Assembly (NCBI RefSeq): GCF_963966145.1
Contig: NC_091047.1
Coordinates: forward strand, 5,890,001 to 5,954,000
Direction: 5' to 3'
Source: Tenebrio molitor
Lineage: Eukaryota; Arthropoda; Insecta; Coleoptera; Tenebrionidae
DNA: 64,000 nt
Below, in pieces: positions 59,333 through 64,000 of this stretch (the first letter of the stretch is position 1; every line of letters starts with the position of its first letter). The notes under the pieces were generated by a model that had not been told where the DNA came from, searched no databases, and saw only the letters and a list, made by a program, of their open reading frames with translations. A program made the translations under genes and the position numbers.

Positions 59333-61476
59333 TTACAAATCAAAGGCTGGGAGAAGGGTGCCGACGCATTGGCCGAAACCGATGTTGTAGCTGTCGCCTT
59401 CGCAGTTTCCCTTGATGGTGACGGTGTCGCCGTCTTGCAGGAATTTCCTCTGGCTCCCGTCCAGCATCGTCAAGGGCTTGGTGCCCTTCCAGGACAGTTC
59501 CAAAAGAGAACCGAAAGAATCCGACGTCTAAAAACTCCACTCAATCAACCTTTCTCGCTCCTGTTTTGGTCTTACCTCTCCACTAATTGTCCCGCTCGCC
59601 ATCAAGTCTCCTGGCTTGACATTGCACCCGGTGATGGTGTGATGGGCAAGTTGCTGCTTGGCAGTCCAGTACAAATATTTGTAATTTGAGCGACACACGG
59701 TAGTCGAAACATTGAGACCCTTGGCTGAAACTCACATTTAAACTAGTCCCTCCAGTTTCAACAACTTACGAGTGATGTCAACTTGGAGGTTAATGTCAAA
59801 ATTGAACTTGTCGTCGTGCTTCAAGTAGTGAAGAGGCTCAGGACTTTGAGGAAAATTGTCAACCTTGAACGGCTCCAGCGCCAAAGTTGTGACGACCCAA
59901 GGAGAAATCGACGTGCCCAAATTCTTGGCAGTGAAGGGCCCCAACGGAATGTACTCCCACTTCTGGATATCTCTCGCTGAAATTTGCAATCACAATTTCA
60001 AGTGTTTGGTAGACATGGGACAATGGTACCGCTCCAGTCGTTCATCAGGACAAATCCAAAAATATGGTCCTCGGCTCGGTCGACTGTGATGGGAGAACCG
60101 AGATTGTTGCAAGCCCCTCCGACGAAGAACGCCATCTCCAATTCGAAATCCATCAGTTTGCATTTCCCAAAGACCGGAGGCGTACCTGCGAAAGCGTATA
60201 AAATTTTCCGAAAGAAAGAGACTTTTGGTACCTTCGACTGGTTGAGTTTGGCCGTTGGGGCGACGAATCGAGGTACCAGAAACTACAACGGAGCTGGCCC
60301 GGCCGTGGTAGCCCACCGGGAGGTACTTCCTGCAAGAGAAGTTGTACAAAACGCGACACGCAAGAGTGAAGTGGTACCAATTTGGCATCAGCGCGTTTTC
60401 TTTGCTTCTGAACATGATGCCGACGTTGGTGGCGTGGTGGATGGAGGAGTAGAAGTCGGTGTAGTCTCCGATTTGCGCCGGGAGGTGCATGGTGGCGTCG
60501 TACTGCGACACAAAAGCTCTACAACGATTTTTGTTTGTCTGTCAAAAGACTTGTCTACCTTGTTCTAAGCTCTTGGTTGCTTTGTAAGAGAGGGTTGTCC
60601 ACCGAAAGGAGGCTTTGTAAGGTGCTACGCGCTTCTTTCCATGCTGCTCTCGTTAAACCCATGAACTGGTTCAGCGTCTCCTAGATTACAATTTTGTAAT
60701 GTGCATCTGTCGTTTCAAAACAAATATAAACCGACCTGTTTGAAAACATGTTGGTGGTTTTTCAGTTCTGGACCTGTGAACAGGTGGGCTATCTGCTTCA
60801 GATCTAAGATTTGGTCCCCGATTGCAACACCTATTCTGTGCGTGGGCTGCAAAATTGCCAAAACGTAAAAAAAATGTTCCATGCGAGAGAAACTACCAAA
60901 AAATGAAAAAAAAAAACAGTTGCAGAGGACAATAAATAAATGCCGAATTTTTCTACATTGCAAATTAAGTTCTTGTAGTTTATCAAGTCCAAATAGAAAA
61001 AACAATTCGCAAAGTGACTATTTAAACGTATTTGTTGGGTAAATGACACTAGCAGCCGGAAGTATTTGATATGCATTCAGATTATTACAGTTCTCTGTAT
61101 GCGTAAAGATCAGAATTAGATATACAAATCTGACACGAAACACGTCAAATAAATAATTTATTAAAACTACAATTCCGTTTCGTTCCATTTCGTAGTCTTA
61201 CTTATTTCCCAGATCAATACATTTCCGTTCAAAAAACTTTGGATAACCCCCGTACAACAGTTCTATTCCGGCACCTTCATTACCGGCATGCCTTTTCAGC
61301 GAGACACGCTAGGTGGCGGTAACATCGTAAATGATGTCACACTTTCGCTGAAGACTTTTTTGTTTAGTGGTAGAAATATTTTTGAAACTTACGTCGTCTT
61401 TAGATGAGAACACACCGTACGGGAGATTTTCGATGGGAAAATCACAAAATTTCTCGTATCTTACGAAACACTTCAT
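59333..61476 (-). CDS. FAH: Fumarylacetoacetase, 420 aa, nine exons
   Basis: Exons on the minus strand: 61,393-61,476; 60,736-60,846; 60,559-60,680; 60,378-60,518; 60,232-60,329; 60,030-60,185; 59,770-59,976; 59,576-59,724; 59,333-59,527. All phases agree. Motifs: DFPIENLPYGVFSS at the N terminus, RIGVAIGDQILDLKQI, ATMHLPAQIGDYTDFYSS (metal and catalytic region), LPVGYHGRASSVVVSGT, FELEMAFFVG, LMNDWSARDIQKWEYIPLGP, GCNVKPGDLMASGTISGE and NIGFGQCVGTLLPAF. The enzyme hydrolyses 4-fumarylacetoacetate to fumarate and acetoacetate, the last step of tyrosine breakdown. This is important in insects, which must clear dietary and cuticular tyrosine. Length is as in the human enzyme. Full set of catalytic regions present. 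Confidence 0.97.
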
Positions 61477-63104
61477 CGTGGAGCAGCGTGGACGACTGGC
61501 CGGCGTCTAGTCAAGGTCTCGTTTTACTTTACTTATCAACGCGATTTATACCGAATTTACATGAAAACTGGTTGTTTTATGTATGCAGAATGAGAATAAC
61601 AATCGTGACAAATCAGTTTTTAATATCACGGTTTCTGGTGAACTTGAGGGATCAGAGGGATTAGTCCAGATCTATATACACTCGATTTATTGATATATTC
61701 TTACATACAGGTTCTTTACAATAAGTTTTTGATGCTAAAAAGCAACTAATTATCTGGAGTTAAGTCTAGAGTTTATATTTTTACATTTATGAAATATAAT
61801 GCTTAGATATACATAATAGATACACTGTTTAGGCCGCGTCGAAATGCGACATTAAAATGATATTCACATACAAAATGGAAGACTTTGTATTTTGTTGTTA
61901 CGAGTACAATGAATCAACAAATCGATAAAGAGCCGTCGTACAATCATCATAACGAGTTAATAAACAATATAAATATAATTTGGCAGTTTCAACAACTTTA
62001 TACATCTCATTTACTAACCGTATAAACATCTATAACAATCCTCAAAACTCACTAGAAGTCGTTTACGGTTTTTCCTAAAAGTGCTTGGCCTCTCGGTACG
62101 ATCGAGAAAATAATCGGTGCTTCCCCTAATTTTTCGTTACCCTCTAGTGCGTTTTGCCTGAATGAAATCGTAACCAAACAGAAAAAGCACCATCTGACTT
62201 AAGACTACAGCAAACTGAACCATCAAGAATTTTTCTATACAACATTATTGCGTCAGCTACACATTTTTTACCATATTAGAAATATACGCTACGCACACTT
62301 AGTGTTTTTGGTATTTTCTAATGCAATATTTTACATTTAGGACATTATTTAACAATGTTTAGTAGTTTTGTTTTAGTACATGGAAAACTTCAACGGAACT
62401 GTTGCACATCTATCAAACAATAAGTGCAATCACAACGGTTTTACCGCGTACTAAAATTCTCTCTCAATCTGTTAAACTATCCGCTAACCTAGGCTGATAT
62501 GTCTTTAGTTGATAAAATTGGTTGCTTGTTCGTTCGACTCAACGGAGATACTTGCAGTGGAATTTGACGTTTACGCGTTGACAACTGTCATTAACTGGCG
62601 CAACTGTCAACAAGGTGGACAAGTGTTGGCAGTTGGTACAGACAATTTTTAACAACTACGACACTGGCTGCCAAGCTTCCGGTTTCTGCTGACAACTGTG
62701 GACCGCAGTGACTTCGCATATCCTAATTTCGATCCACAGTTGTGCAGCGCTATTTGTCTACGTTTCCTACACCTACGTCAACAAAAATGATCTAATTAAC
62801 AGTATAATTGACTTTATAATTAAATGTGACTGGTAATTGACCCCGTCAAGGTTAGAAATCAACCGAACTGTTTCTTATTGATGAACGATTCGTGATAACA
62901 AAGAGCTATTTTTAGTCAACAATGGGTTACCAAAATGTTGTCAATTGAGTGTAACCGATAAATTTAACGTCTCATTAGAATACGATATGTCAGTATATTA
63001 GACTACCTAGTGCTACCGTTGAGAGAAAATTTTATTAGGTTGTAAGGATTGACCTTTGTGAGTGTTACGACAACCAAAACAACAAATTGTCAACAACTAG
63101 GAAT
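61477..63104. other. FAH promoter and presumed 3' region of the decarboxylase
   Basis: No exon recognised. The stretch next to the decarboxylase stop is probably its 3' untranslated region (minus sense). At about 62,575-62,760 there are several TGACAACTGT-like copies, and an 11-bp inverted pair ACAACTGTGGA / TCCACAGTTGT that may form a hairpin. Confidence 0.45.
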
Positions 63105-64000
63105 TTACAAGTCATGCCCAAGCCGGTCCATCTCTGCCAAGAGGAAATCTATATCGCCTTCGGTGACAGCTGCAGACGAGATGATGTTTCTGAAGAAGTT
63201 TGGTCTTCTGTCATCGGGCTGGTATCCCACCATGAGGGTACCAGATTGCATCATTCTCGATTTCATGATGGGACACATCTGCAAGACTCATCTTATGATT
63301 GTTCCTTTCTTTTGTCTTTGTTACCTTTCCGAGTTCTTGCTCTCTGGCTGCAGAGTGCGGCATTTTGCGCAGACGAGTGGGAATGTACCAGAAACTGACG
63401 TTTACCATTTCCGGCTCCATGATCAAGTAGAACTTGTCGGGTTGGTCCTTGATGCGCTTCACCATGTACTCCGACAGCTCCATCAACCTGTCCATGTGCT
63501 TCTCGAAGCCGTCGTCGCCCTAAACCGAGTGCTCGTTTTAGTACGGTATCCCCTACTAACAACAATTTTTATTGCGCGTCTCGCTTGTTTGTAAACGTGT
63601 TGAAGATAATTTTGAGAGCTTCAACAAACAAATTATCGACGGTTTTGATTAATTTTACAATCGTAAATGTTTAATTGCGTCACTGTTCTTTAAATCGGCT
63701 GTTATCGAAGGGTCTGAATGTATCCCCAGTGGCGCAATTGGTTAGCGCACGGTACTTATAAGACAGTAGTCGTGAGCGATGCCGGGGTTGTGAGTTCGAG
63801 CCTCACCTGGGGAACATTTTTTTTCGCAACTTTTTTTATTGTGGGGGTTGGAGGGTGGGTTGGGGTTCACCTTGGCTCTCCACTGCAGCCACAGTTTGAA
63901 GATGTCGTTGTGGCGGCCGCACTGGATCACCTTGTCGCCGGTGTCGTATCTGATGTCATACAATTTATCTTGCATAAACAGATAATCCGCCGACATCTGG
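63105..64000 (-). CDS. Group II PLP decarboxylase (glutamate / cysteine-sulfinate / aspartate), C-terminal part; continues beyond window
   Basis: Three exons on the minus strand: 63,871 to beyond 64,000; 63,325-63,519; 63,105-63,278. The first has YDIRYDTGDKVIQCGRHNDI followed by WLQWRAK, the segment after the PLP-binding lysine region in GAD/CSAD enzymes. Then come EPEMVNVSFWYIPTRLRKMP and the C-terminal MMQSGTLMVGYQPDDRRPNF ending in EMDRLGHDL. The lysine and most of the PLP domain lie beyond the window. The EPEMVNVSFWY region resembles insect CSAD-like enzymes more than GAD1, but substrate cannot be decided from this tail. The intron 63,520-63,870 contains tRNA-Ile. Confidence 0.85.
63723..63814 (+). 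tRNA. tRNA-Ile (UAU anticodon) with 18-nt intron
   Basis: The acceptor stem TCCCCAG pairs with CTGGGGA. The D-arm is GGCGCAATTGGTTAGCGC, the anticodon loop CTTATA(A) has TAT at 63,757-63,759, and the T-arm is GTGAGTTCGAGCCTCAC. An 18-nt intron lies at 63,761-63,778, just 3' of the anticodon as usual. A T run follows. It is on the strand opposite to the decarboxylase, inside its intron. Confidence 0.93.

Noticed and set aside
1..64000. CRISPR arrays, bacterial operons or terminators
   Set aside because: The window is eukaryotic, and no direct repeats with regular unique spacers occur; the only tandem array is the 41-bp minisatellite.

Overview
The window is eukaryotic nuclear DNA from an insect, most probably a beetle. 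It is AT-rich, with short introns (about 43-60 nt) beside a few very long ones. It carries two insect-type chemosensory proteins, a Ty3/Gypsy retrotransposon, many short inverted-repeat elements and several conserved metazoan genes. The order Coleoptera is an inference from the protein flavour; nothing in the window proves it.

Layout. 1-10 kb is gene-poor and holds transposon debris, including nested inverted-repeat elements at 8.4-10.0 kb. 10.2-11.6 kb has two tandem chemosensory protein genes (minus strand). 13.2-16.8 kb holds the most unusual gene: a run of 10-codon microexons, then a FAF1-like UAS domain, then a large insect-type region that I provisionally relate to DUF4781. Its paralogue, without a visible UAS part, lies at 26.6-28.7 kb. 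The two are separated by a complete, apparently young Ty3/Gypsy element (18,238-23,497) and more inverted-repeat elements. In that element gag and pol share one frame and are separated by a single UGA followed by CUA, which suggests stop-codon readthrough. 28.9-30.9 kb has a head-to-head pair, SDHAF3 (minus) and an Atf-2-type zinc finger/bZIP factor (plus).

32.8-54.6 kb is one eight-exon zona pellucida-domain membrane protein gene whose long introns host several miniature transposons. 55.2-64.0 kb is a dense housekeeping block: metaxin-2 (minus), a small acidic protein (minus) that shares a 109-bp promoter with RpL23 (plus), tRNA-Glu, FAIM (minus), fumarylacetoacetase (minus) and the 3' end of a glutamate/cysteine-sulfinate decarboxylase (minus). 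An intron of the last gene contains an intron-bearing tRNA-Ile(UAU).

The genes do not form one pathway. Three (SDHAF3, metaxin-2 and the decarboxylase family) serve mitochondrial or amino-acid metabolism, and FAH completes tyrosine breakdown. Exon coordinates were derived by reading GT/AG sites, phases and family alignment by eye; no search was run.
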